A DNA stretch of 5,240 nt. Source: Granulicella sp. UBA5172. Lineage in GTDB: Bacteria > Acidobacteriota > Terriglobia > Terriglobales > Acidobacteriaceae. Of this stretch, positions 1-5,240 are shown piece by piece. The stretch spans positions 1-5,240 of the forward strand of contig DHWW01000110.1 in assembly GCA_002413385.1 (NCBI GenBank), read 5' to 3'. The notes beneath the pieces were generated by a model, which was given only the letters and a program-made list of their open reading frames with translations, was not told the DNA's origin and searched no databases. The first letter of the stretch is position 1; each line of letters starts with the position of its first letter. Position numbers and translations under genes: made by a program.

Positions 1-341
1 ACCGAGAGGCGAAACTGGCGGAACATGATCGAACCCTGAAACACGCCCGCCTCCCGAATCTCCGCCAGCGGCTTCTCCCGCTTCAGGCGCTTACCAGCCT
101 TTAGGCGCACGATCGGAGTCTTCGGATCATTCGGGTCCGTCGTCACCGACACAACCTTCGCAGTTCCTACCGCTGCTTTGCCCACATTTGAGTGGTAAAT
201 AATGCACTGCTCTCCGCGCTTCATGTTGCGCAGCGTGATGAGCGCTTGGGGATTCTTGATTCCATCCCACACCGTCTCGCCGTCTCGCAGCAGATCGTCG
301 TAGGAGTACTTATCGGGTTCAGACTTCAGAAGATAGGGCAT
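1..341 (-). CDS. EVE-domain protein (THYN1-like), C-terminus cut by window edge
   Basis: This reading frame starts at the ATG at 341-339 and is still open at base 1, so 113 complete residues are visible. The N-terminus MPYLLKSEPDKYSYDDL, followed by TVWDGIKNPQAL (residues 24-34) and IIYHSNVGKAAVGTAKVV (47-64), is the typical opening of EVE-domain proteins related to human THYN1. The family is usually about 140-155 residues, so roughly 25-40 residues lie outside the window. The last visible residues (FRQFRLS) match the conserved segment before the C-terminal helix. EVE domains share the PUA-like fold, and several bind modified bases in DNA or RNA; the role of this bacterial stand-alone type is not established. 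It begins 13 bases after the murI stop with only a weak ribosome site (TAGAG), so it is probably the last or a late gene of the amidase-gerM-murI transcript. The family call is firm and the function is open. Confidence 0.88.
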   Translation of the reverse strand, partial: MPYLLKSEPDKYSYDDLLRDGETVWDGIKNPQALITLRNMKRGEQCIIYHSNVGKAAVGTAKVVSVTTDPNDPKTPIVRLKAGKRLKREKPLAEIREAGVFQGSIMFRQFRLS

Positions 342-354
342 CGCTCTATGCAGT

Positions 355-1191
355 TTAGCCGCCCAGGTCCAGATGATGCACGTGCTCAATTGGCTGTCGC
401 AAAAATAAGCTTCCCAGTCTCTGAAATTTCTCCACCGAATCTGTAGCAAAGCACTGAAAAATCGTGGAGGTCTCCTGTTCCCCTGATGGATGATTCGACC
501 CCAGCGCCACGCTTGCCGCCTCCGCAGTTGCCTCCGCTGAGTCAATCACTACAGCCGCCGATCCCAACTCCCGTAACGTCTCTTCAATCGCCACGGCAAT
601 CAGCGGATAATGCGTGCAGCCGAGCAGCACCGCCTGCGGAGCGCACTTCGCCAGTGCCTCCGACAGATAAATACGCAGCACCTCGCGTGTCACCCGGTGG
701 TCGGTCCAACCCTCTTCCACAAGCGGTACCAGTAGCGGACAAGCAACCTCCGTAGCCCGCAACCCAACCGCTGCGCACGCCTCGCGATACGCATGCGATT
801 GCACCGTCGCCGCAGTTGCCAGAACCAGCACATCGCCATCGGGCTCCGGGAGAATTCGCTTCGCGGCATGCGCTCCCGGCTCAATAACTCCTAGCACCGG
901 CACGCTCACCGCCTGCCGAATATCCTCCAGGGCGAGCGCGGTTGCCGTATTGCATGCAATCACCAGGTATTCACACCCACGATCCTCCAGAAATCGCGCA
1001 CTCTCCACTGCGTACCGCGCAATCGTAGCTTGTGACTTCGCACCATAGGGGAGTCGGGCCGTGTCTCCCAGGTACACATAGTTGGCCGTCGGAATGCGCG
1101 AGAGCAGGGCACGCAGCACGGTCAGGCCACCGAAGCCGGAGTCAAACACTCCCACCATCGGACCACGTTTTGAATCTGCAGCTAAGCTCAT
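355..1191 (-). CDS. murI: Glutamate racemase
   Basis: The 278-residue protein interconverts L- and D-glutamate in the cytoplasm, without a cofactor, to supply D-Glu for MurD in peptidoglycan precursor synthesis. All family signatures are present: VGVFDSGFGGLTVL (residues 13-26, with Asp17-Ser18), YLGDTARLPYG (40-50), VIACNTATAL with catalytic Cys80 (77-86), and LLGCTHYPL with the second catalytic Cys192 and His194 (189-197). The E-E-G-W segment at 159-162 is also typical. Length is normal for the family (about 255-280). The ATG at 1191-1189 overlaps the stop of the upstream GerMN gene as ATGA, which supports this start and implies translational coupling. No strong ribosome site precedes it. 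A second Met at residue 12, directly before the conserved core, is an alternative start. No key residue is missing. The racemase next to a GerMN gene recalls Bacillus racE-gerM. Confidence 0.97.
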   Translation of the reverse strand: MSLAADSKRGPMVGVFDSGFGGLTVLRALLSRIPTANYVYLGDTARLPYGAKSQATIARYAVESARFLEDRGCEYLVIACNTATALALEDIRQAVSVPVLGVIEPGAHAAKRILPEPDGDVLVLATAATVQSHAYREACAAVGLRATEVACPLLVPLVEEGWTDHRVTREVLRIYLSEALAKCAPQAVLLGCTHYPLIAVAIEETLRELGSAAVVIDSAEATAEAASVALGSNHPSGEQETSTIFQCFATDSVEKFQRLGSLFLRQPIEHVHHLDLGG

Positions 1192-1904
1192 GGGTTCAAT
1201 TGTCCGCCATTTGGATTGGAGACTGTATCGCGTACAGGATACGTCCGCAGGAGATCCGCATGCCCCGCTAGCGTCTCCCTCGCCTGGCCATCGACCAGGA
1301 ACCGCACCTGCTCGATCTGCGGAAGATTCGCATGCAGGGTTCCCAGGATTGAAAGGAGCGTGAGCGACTCAACCTCCACGCCCGAAGGATGCTGGTTCAC
1401 GAAAGTGCTCCGCAGATCGATCACAGCAAGTTCACCCCCTGGCTCCTTGGGCTGTAGAGCGTTCGGATCCGCAGAGGCTACCGGGACAGTAGCTTTGAAT
1501 CCGCCGCTACTGTTAGCTGCCGCCGACGTATCGACCGCATGCCCCATCGCGGGCAGCGGGAGCAAAAAGACCTCGGCTACCGCCGAACCTGAAGGCAATG
1601 GATGCGGTGACCCCGGAAGCGCATATTCGGCAATGAGGTGATCGATTAGAGCGCGTGCACGTGAATTGGCCTCTCTGGGCAACGCGATCTGGCGGCTGTT
1701 TGCCGTGATCGCCCCGTCGGTATCATTCGCAAGATCCATCGTCACAGCCTCCGTCATCGCCGTAGGTGCGTCCAGCGGCGTAGCGTCGCCAAGGGCCTGA
1801 ATGCGGTCACGCCCACGCTGACGCTCCACTGCCAGCAGTATGCCCATCCCAACGATGCAGGCGATCAAACACCAGAAGACGATCCGTTGATGGCGCTGGA
1901 TCAT
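1188..1904 (-). CDS. Membrane-anchored GerMN-domain (GerM/sporulation-type) protein
   Basis: The 238-residue protein starts with a short basic stretch and one hydrophobic helix (about residues 8-26, IVFWCLIACIVGMGILLAV). No lipobox is evident, so it is probably anchored in the inner membrane with an extracytoplasmic C-terminal part. Residues about 70-220 resemble a GerMN domain: a helical segment (80-94), AVIDLRSTF (160-168), a helix ending ILGTLHANLP (186-195), then VRFLVDGQARETLAGH (200-215), the most diagnostic stretch. An Ala/Ser/Gly/Pro-rich segment (about 117-157) interrupts the domain. GerMN occurs in Bacillus GerM (germination/sporulation) and in bacterial envelope lipoproteins; its biochemical role is unknown, though it is often found with amidases. 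The gene overlaps the amidase stop and the murI start by ATGA junctions and has a good ribosome site (GGAG, 8 bases from the ATG). A cell-wall accessory role is inferred from the neighbours. Confidence 0.82.
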   Translation of the reverse strand: MIQRHQRIVFWCLIACIVGMGILLAVERQRGRDRIQALGDATPLDAPTAMTEAVTMDLANDTDGAITANSRQIALPREANSRARALIDHLIAEYALPGSPHPLPSGSAVAEVFLLPLPAMGHAVDTSAAANSSGGFKATVPVASADPNALQPKEPGGELAVIDLRSTFVNQHPSGVEVESLTLLSILGTLHANLPQIEQVRFLVDGQARETLAGHADLLRTYPVRDTVSNPNGGQLNP

Positions 1905-2758
1905 GGCTGCGTCTCCGGACGCTTTACCTGCCCTGTAGTCGTCGTTGGCAGACTCACTGTAGACGAGAGTTGTATCGGCGCCTGTACCTGGTTCCGCCAG
2001 AAAACCAGGGCATCGGCGATGGACTGCGCGATCCGTTGCTGGTAATTAGCATCGTTGATGCTGTCAGGATCATCTCCGTGCGGAGCCAGTTCAAAGACCA
2101 GCGCAGGGCAGGTGAGTGAGTCTACTGGACGCACCGATGCACTGCTCGTCACCAACGCAATGCCGGCACGAGTCAGTGCCGCTGCAAGTTGTGCCTCCAG
2201 TCGCTGACTCTGCGGCACCCACGCAGCCTGCGCTGTCAGCCATGGCTCCACCGGTAGTTCACCGGGGGCTGCGGCCAGATCCGAGTGGTACAGGTGAACC
2301 CCGTTCCCGCTGCCCGTCGCATGGAGTAGCAGGCAGGCAGCTGCATGGGCGTGATTTGCAATCCCCGCACGATCATCCAACGTAAGCGGAGAACCCGCTG
2401 CACTCGGCTCAGTGGGACTGTCTGCGTCGCGTGTCATGACCACCGCAAAGCCGCGCGCCGAAAGCAACGATCGTAGTTTGAATGCTAGCGATAGCGTCAC
2501 ATCCTTCTCCACCGTTGCATCGCTGATCCGCGATCCGGTGTCCAGACCACCATGTGCTGGATCGAGCAGAATCACGATTCGATTGATTTGGATGGGCGCG
2601 GGCGCGGAACTCAATACCGCTGGCGTTTGCTGCGACGCCTTATGTGGATTTGAAACCGCTGCTGGCTGAAGACTCTTCCGAGGGGCCGTCTGCCCGAGCC
2701 CCGTCAGCGTCGCGAGGACGAGTACACAAGCAGCCACACAATATCGCAAGGAATTCAA
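1901..2758 (-). CDS. Secreted N-acetylmuramoyl-L-alanine amidase (Amidase_3 family)
   Basis: The 285-residue protein has an N-terminal signal sequence (hydrophobic residues about 7-22), a Ser/Pro/Ala-rich linker (about 25-57) and a zinc amidase domain (about 60-255). Amidase_3 enzymes cut the bond between N-acetylmuramic acid and L-alanine in peptidoglycan. The domain shows ILLDPAHGG (63-71) with zinc ligand His69, the second ligand Glu84 in VEKD, a third-ligand candidate His146 in LLLHATGSG, and a catalytic-glutamate candidate Glu223 in ALVFELAP. The last two motifs depart from the usual SIHAN and VETGF forms but keep the key residues. The C-terminal 30 residues are Thr/Pro/Gln-rich and probably disordered. 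The start shown is TTG at 2758-2756. An in-frame TAG lies just upstream, and no ATG precedes the signal helix, so a non-ATG start (this TTG, the TTG at codon 4 or the GTG at codon 8) seems necessary. It is the first gene of the minus-strand operon. Confidence 0.87.
   Translation of the reverse strand: MNSLRYCVAACVLVLATLTGLGQTAPRKSLQPAAVSNPHKASQQTPAVLSSAPAPIQINRIVILLDPAHGGLDTGSRISDATVEKDVTLSLAFKLRSLLSARGFAVVMTRDADSPTEPSAAGSPLTLDDRAGIANHAHAAACLLLHATGSGNGVHLYHSDLAAAPGELPVEPWLTAQAAWVPQSQRLEAQLAAALTRAGIALVTSSASVRPVDSLTCPALVFELAPHGDDPDSINDANYQQRIAQSIADALVFWRNQVQAPIQLSSTVSLPTTTTGQVKRPETQP
1913..1916 (-). promoter_or_regulatory. Ribosome binding site of the GerMN gene
   Basis: GGAG on the minus strand lies 8 bases before the ATG at 1904-1902 and within the last codons of the amidase gene. 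It supports that ATG as the start and independent or coupled re-initiation at the ATGA overlap. It is the clearest Shine-Dalgarno site in the left operon. Confidence 0.65.
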
Positions 2759-2888
2759 GAGAGTTCTTTGGCCTTTTGTAACCTAAGGTGTCGCGTCGAT
2801 TGTAACGGGTGCGGTTACTTGTAGCGAGTTAGATGCCGGGCGTCCGCCACCTCGTTGCCAGATGCTTCGCGGCGGTAGACTCGTACTC
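2759..2888. promoter_or_regulatory. Divergent promoter region between the amidase operon and ruvC
   Basis: This 130-base stretch lies between two genes that point away from each other, so it must hold at least one promoter in each direction unless transcripts start further off. On the minus strand TACAAT (2804-2799) is a fair -10 candidate, but no good -35 sits 17 bases upstream. On the plus strand TTGTAA (2800-2805) could be a -35, with only a poor -10 match after it. GTAAC-type half-sites occur at 2778-2782, 2802-2806 and, inverted as GTTAC, at 2814-2818. I could not assign a specific promoter with confidence, and the region contains no convincing small gene. Confidence 0.45.
2802..2818. 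repeat. GTAAC-N7-GTTAC inverted repeat
   Basis: Perfect 5-base arms GTAAC (2802-2806) and GTTAC (2814-2818) are separated by GGGTGCG. A third copy of the half-site, with matching flank (TTGTAAC), is at 2776-2782, 24 bases upstream of the first. Half-sites about one helical turn apart (12 bases between arm starts) fit a dimeric regulator operator, but such short arms can arise by chance. Confidence 0.3.
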
Positions 2889-3392
2889 ATGCGGGTATTC
2901 GGTATTGACTGTGGAACAGAATTCACCGGCTACGGCGTAGTAGAGGTGGATGCGACCTCCCGCAATCCGAAGCTCCGGCATCTCTGCGCTGGCGCCATCA
3001 AGCTAAACAAAAAAGATCGAACTCCTGTCCGGCTTCTCCAGGTCTACACCGAGCTTTCGGCACTCCTCCGCCTCTGGCAACCCGAGGTCGTGGCCATCGA
3101 AGAAGTCTTCTTTTCCGCCAACGCCAAGAGCGCGCTCAAGTTAGGCCAGGTTCGCGGCGTCGCCATGCTCGCGGCCGCGAGCTGCAACCTCCCCGTTGCG
3201 GAGTACGCTCCGCTTACCATCAAGAGCGCTGTTGTCGGCTATGGTCTCGCCGCCAAGGAGCAAGTCCAATTCATGGTCGCGCGCCTGCTGGAACTTAGCG
3301 AAGCCCCCAAGCCAGCCGATGCAGCTGACGCCCTCGCTATCGCCATCTGCCACATCCATCACGCCCAGACCGAAGAGCACATGCGCCGATAA
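2889..3392 (+). CDS. ruvC: Crossover junction endodeoxyribonuclease RuvC
   Basis: RuvC is the dimeric nuclease that resolves Holliday junctions by paired nicks, working with the RuvAB branch-migration complex in recombination and repair. The 167-residue product has the four acidic metal-binding residues in the expected places: Asp7 (MRVFGIDCGTEFTGYG), Glu71 (VVAIEEVFF), and Asp144 and Asp147 (PADAADALAIAICH). The family segments SANAKSALKLGQVRG (76-90) and TIKSAVVGYG with KEQVQ (110-127) are also clear. The start at ATG 2889 is chosen because family members begin immediately before this first strand. The upstream in-frame ATG at 2862 would add nine residues (MLRGGRLVL) and has no ribosome site, while GGCGG/GGTAG lies about 10-13 bases before 2889. 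Most bacterial RuvC have DPGT where this has DCGT, which I associate with acidobacteria. ruvA and ruvB are not in the window. The gene is alone on its strand here and converges on rsmA. Confidence 0.96.
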   Translation: MRVFGIDCGTEFTGYGVVEVDATSRNPKLRHLCAGAIKLNKKDRTPVRLLQVYTELSALLRLWQPEVVAIEEVFFSANAKSALKLGQVRGVAMLAAASCNLPVAEYAPLTIKSAVVGYGLAAKEQVQFMVARLLELSEAPKPADAADALAIAICHIHHAQTEEHMRR

Positions 3393-3441
3393 AAGCCGCA
3401 CTTCTTCGCGAATCTTCGCGCAGTTGTTTGCGAACTTGGCA
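3393..3441. other. Convergent intergenic gap with a weak hairpin
   Basis: The 49 bases between the ruvC and rsmA stops contain CGCGA-ATCT-TCGCG (3407-3420), a 5-bp stem with a 4-base loop, built on a CTTCGCG direct repeat at 3404-3410 and 3414-3420. It could help end transcription from both sides. There is no U-tract directly after the stem on either strand (on the minus strand a short TTTT follows about 13 bases later), so I do not call a standard intrinsic terminator. Confidence 0.3.
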
Positions 3442-4254
3442 TCAACGCTTTTGTGCTTCAGCAGACCCCAGCGCCCGGTATAGCTCCGCCATCGCCTCCA
3501 ACGGTACCGCCTCCGACCTCGCCTGCGCACCGATGCCCTCAGGCCAAACGGCCGCGAGCTGTGCAGCCGTATACCCCGCTGCCCGCAAATTATTCGACAG
3601 GGTCTTTCGCTTCTGAGCAAAACTTGCCCGGAGAAACCGGTTGAACCCTTCGAACTCGATGCCAAGCTCCGCAAATCGTGGCGCAAACTCCAGCCGCAAA
3701 ACCGTCGAATACACATCAGGTGGCGGCGAGAACGCAGCCGGTGGCAGCGTAAACAGATTCGTCACCTGTGCGTGCATCTGCGTCGCAGCCGAAAGTGCTC
3801 CATACTCACTCGATCCGGGCCCAGCCACGATGCGCTCCGCAACTTCGCGCTGCATCATCACCACCGCTCGCGAAACTACCCCCGCGCGTGCCGCCGCAAA
3901 CAGCAGCAGCAAAATGTCCGACGTAATGTAATACGGCAGATTCCCCACAACATCCAGCGAGCCCTGATTCCCCAACATCGTACTCAGATCCGTACTCAGA
4001 ATGTCGGCATGGTGAATGCTTACATGCGTGTCATTGCGAAACCGAAACTCCAACTCCCGCGCCAGCGCTGGATCAAACTCAATGCAATGCAGGTGCTTGC
4101 ATCTCTTCGCCAGCAACTCCGTAATGGCACCATGTCCCGGCCCAATCTCCACCACGGTCCGTTCCGTCGCATCCCCAATCGCGTTAGCAATGCGCAGGCA
4201 TGCCTCTTCATCAATCAGAAAATTCTGCCCTAATTTGGGCTTTTTAGAGGACAT
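3442..4254 (-). CDS. rsmA: 16S rRNA (adenine1518-N6/adenine1519-N6)-dimethyltransferase
   Basis: RsmA (KsgA) uses S-adenosylmethionine to dimethylate two adjacent adenines in the 3'-terminal hairpin of 16S rRNA, a late step and checkpoint in small-subunit assembly; its loss gives kasugamycin resistance. The 270-residue protein has normal length and the full motif set: KPKLGQNFL (residues 5-13), the SAM-binding EIGPGHGAIT (36-45), the acidic IEFD ending motif II (58-61), catalytic NLPYYI (105-110), QREVAERI (135-142), FSPPPDVYST (175-184) and RKTLSNNL (216-223) in the C-terminal domain. The ATG at 4254-4252 sits right before the conserved N-terminal KxxLGQNF motif. It follows the permease stop after two bases, with an AAGG ribosome site inside the permease end, so the two genes are probably co-transcribed. 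Nothing is missing or unusual in the protein. The alternative name is ksgA. Confidence 0.97.
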   Translation of the reverse strand: MSSKKPKLGQNFLIDEEACLRIANAIGDATERTVVEIGPGHGAITELLAKRCKHLHCIEFDPALARELEFRFRNDTHVSIHHADILSTDLSTMLGNQGSLDVVGNLPYYITSDILLLLFAAARAGVVSRAVVMMQREVAERIVAGPGSSEYGALSAATQMHAQVTNLFTLPPAAFSPPPDVYSTVLRLEFAPRFAELGIEFEGFNRFLRASFAQKRKTLSNNLRAAGYTAAQLAAVWPEGIGAQARSEAVPLEAMAELYRALGSAEAQKR

Positions 4255-4256
4255 CG

Positions 4257-5240
4257 TCAGATCGCCTTATCGTCTGGAGCCTTGCTCCGTTGAAACAGAA
4301 AGTGCACGGGGATGCCGCACAGAATCACAACCGCGCCAGCAATCGATTCGCGAGGCTGATCCATAAAGCTAAATACCAACAATACCAGCGCCGCCAGAAT
4401 AAACAACGCCGGCACCACGGGGTAGCCAGTCACACGATATGGCCGGTACACGTTCGGCTCCCGCACGCGAAACACAAACACCGTCGCCGCAGTCAGTGCA
4501 TAGAACAGCCACTCCGAGAAGATTGCCAGTGAGAACAGCGCCTGAAATCTTCCGATCACGAGCAGCAGTAACGAACTCAACACCGCCTGCAGCACCAGAC
4601 TCGCCCACGGCGTCTTGAACCGTGAATGAATCTCACCCAGCACCGACGGAAATAGCCTGTCCCGCGCCGCAGCAAACGGCACCCGTGCGCCCGATAGCGA
4701 ACTCCCCACGAACGTCGCGCAAATACTCACCGCCATCCCCACAGCCACTAGCCCCGCCCCCAGATTCCCTGCGACCAGTTGCAGCGCATCCGCAGCCGGT
4801 CGCTCCGTTGCAGCAATTGCCGCAGACGGAAGAACATACTGGATCGCCGCATTGGTCAGCATATACAGCGCTCCCACGATCGCCACGCCTCCCACCAGCG
4901 CCAACGGCATCGACCGTTGCGGTCGCTGCACCTCGCCCGCCATCTGCGACACATCCGACCAGCCATCGTATGCCCACAGCGCTGCAACCAATGCCACCAT
5001 GAATCCCGCAAATCCGCCGCGTGCGCCGACAAACTTCGTGCCAAAATTATGCCAATCGCCGTACTTCACACTCGCAAAGCAGAACCCTGCGATGACCAGG
5101 ATCATCAACACCTTCAGCCACGTCAGCACCGTCTGCACCTGTGCAGAGTCGCGCGTGCTCACAATATTCAAGCCAGTGATCAACCACGTCGCCGTAATCG
5201 CCATCACCTGGCTCCACATCAAATGCGCGAACGCTACATG
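4257..5240 (-). CDS. APC-superfamily amino acid permease, N-terminus cut by window edge
   Basis: The frame is open to base 5240, giving 327 visible residues that lack the start. About nine membrane helices can be read (visible residues near 11-29, 37-57, 76-94, 115-137, 160-182, 213-230, 236-258, 275-292 and 299-316), fitting TM4 to TM12 of the usual 12-helix APC fold. Diagnostic segments are ALWAYDGWSDVSQMAGEVQRP (87-107), the unwound TM6 substrate region plus the following conserved loop; SGARVPFAAARDRLFP (183-198); and the YRPYRVTGYPVVP loop (265-277) between TM10 and TM11. These resemble the LAT/SteT-type amino acid exchangers or transporters. The substrate cannot be told from sequence alone. 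A family length of about 440-470 means some 110-140 residues are missing. The ATG at 5219-5217 is internal and not the true start, since the codons before it continue the protein. The gene ends two bases before rsmA. Confidence 0.9.
   Translation of the reverse strand, partial: HVAFAHLMWSQVMAITATWLITGLNIVSTRDSAQVQTVLTWLKVLMILVIAGFCFASVKYGDWHNFGTKFVGARGGFAGFMVALVAALWAYDGWSDVSQMAGEVQRPQRSMPLALVGGVAIVGALYMLTNAAIQYVLPSAAIAATERPAADALQLVAGNLGAGLVAVGMAVSICATFVGSSLSGARVPFAAARDRLFPSVLGEIHSRFKTPWASLVLQAVLSSLLLLVIGRFQALFSLAIFSEWLFYALTAATVFVFRVREPNVYRPYRVTGYPVVPALFILAALVLLVFSFMDQPRESIAGAVVILCGIPVHFLFQRSKAPDDKAI
4265..4268 (-). promoter_or_regulatory. Possible ribosome binding site of rsmA
   Basis: AAGG on the minus strand lies 10 bases before the rsmA ATG and within the last codons of the permease gene. 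Spacing is slightly long. It suggests translation of rsmA from the permease transcript, perhaps helped by terminating ribosomes. Confidence 0.4.

Noticed and set aside
486..755. An 89-residue Pro/Ser-rich plus-strand open frame
   Set aside because: It is antisense to murI, low in complexity, and without homology I can recognise.
1216..1641. A 141-residue plus-strand open frame
   Set aside because: It is antisense to the GerMN gene, whose own frame has a clear domain and good start and stop junctions.
3404..3440. Intrinsic terminator between ruvC and rsmA
   Set aside because: The stem is only 5 bp and no U-tract follows it directly on either strand, so it is reported only as a weak hairpin.
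3141..3716. A 191-residue open frame on the minus strand across the end of ruvC and the end of rsmA
   Set aside because: It is antisense to ruvC and in another frame of rsmA, both of which are certain genes. Its product is Arg/Gly/Ser-rich with no recognisable motif, as expected for a shadow frame in GC-rich DNA.
4622..5002. A 126-residue plus-strand open frame, very rich in Pro, Ala and Thr
   Set aside because: It lies wholly antisense to the permease. The composition is the typical complement of a GC-rich membrane-protein gene, and there is no ribosome site or motif.
5217..5222. Start of the permease at TTG 5222 or ATG 5219
   Set aside because: The frame remains open to the window edge with sensible hydrophobic codons, and the visible part starts around TM4, so the true start must lie outside.
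1..5240. tRNA, rRNA, riboswitch, CRISPR array, transposase or attachment site
   Set aside because: Coding genes fill nearly the whole window, the largest gap is 130 bases, and no such structure or regularly spaced repeat was seen on either strand.

Overview
The window is about 5.2 kb of moderately GC-rich, densely packed bacterial chromosome. It holds six protein genes and no RNA gene, insertion sequence, CRISPR array or phage gene that I can support. The best guess for the source is an acidobacterium of the Acidobacteriaceae/Terriglobales type. This is inferred from the RuvC sequence (an N-terminal GIDCGT motif where most bacteria have DPGT, which I recall from acidobacterial RuvC) and from the amidase-GerM-racemase gene order. 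No search was possible, so the taxonomy is tentative.

Layout. Positions 1-2758 form a minus-strand cluster, in transcription order: a secreted N-acetylmuramoyl-L-alanine amidase (2758-1901), a membrane-anchored GerMN-domain protein (1904-1188), glutamate racemase MurI (1191-355) and an EVE-domain protein (341 to beyond the left edge). The first three genes overlap by ATGA stop/start junctions, and the fourth follows after 13 bases, so they look like one transcript. A 130-base divergent region (2759-2888) separates this cluster from plus-strand ruvC (2889-3392). A 49-base convergent gap follows. Next come two more minus-strand genes: rsmA/ksgA (4254-3442) and, two bases upstream of it, an APC-superfamily amino acid permease whose N-terminus lies beyond the right edge (5240-4257).

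How the genes fit together. The left operon is a cell-wall module. MurI makes D-glutamate for the peptidoglycan stem peptide, the amidase cleaves the stem peptide from the glycan, and the GerMN protein is probably an envelope accessory factor. The EVE protein may bind modified bases in nucleic acid, and its link to the cluster is only positional. RuvC (recombination) and RsmA (ribosome maturation) are housekeeping functions without an obvious functional tie to their neighbours.

Assessment. This is mostly ordinary core genome. I do not see a new defence, mobile or biosynthetic system. The points most worth a second look are the tightly coupled amidase-GerMN-MurI block in a probable non-spore-former, the low-complexity insert in the GerMN protein, the divergent amidase motifs, and a cluster of GTAAC half-sites in the divergent promoter region.
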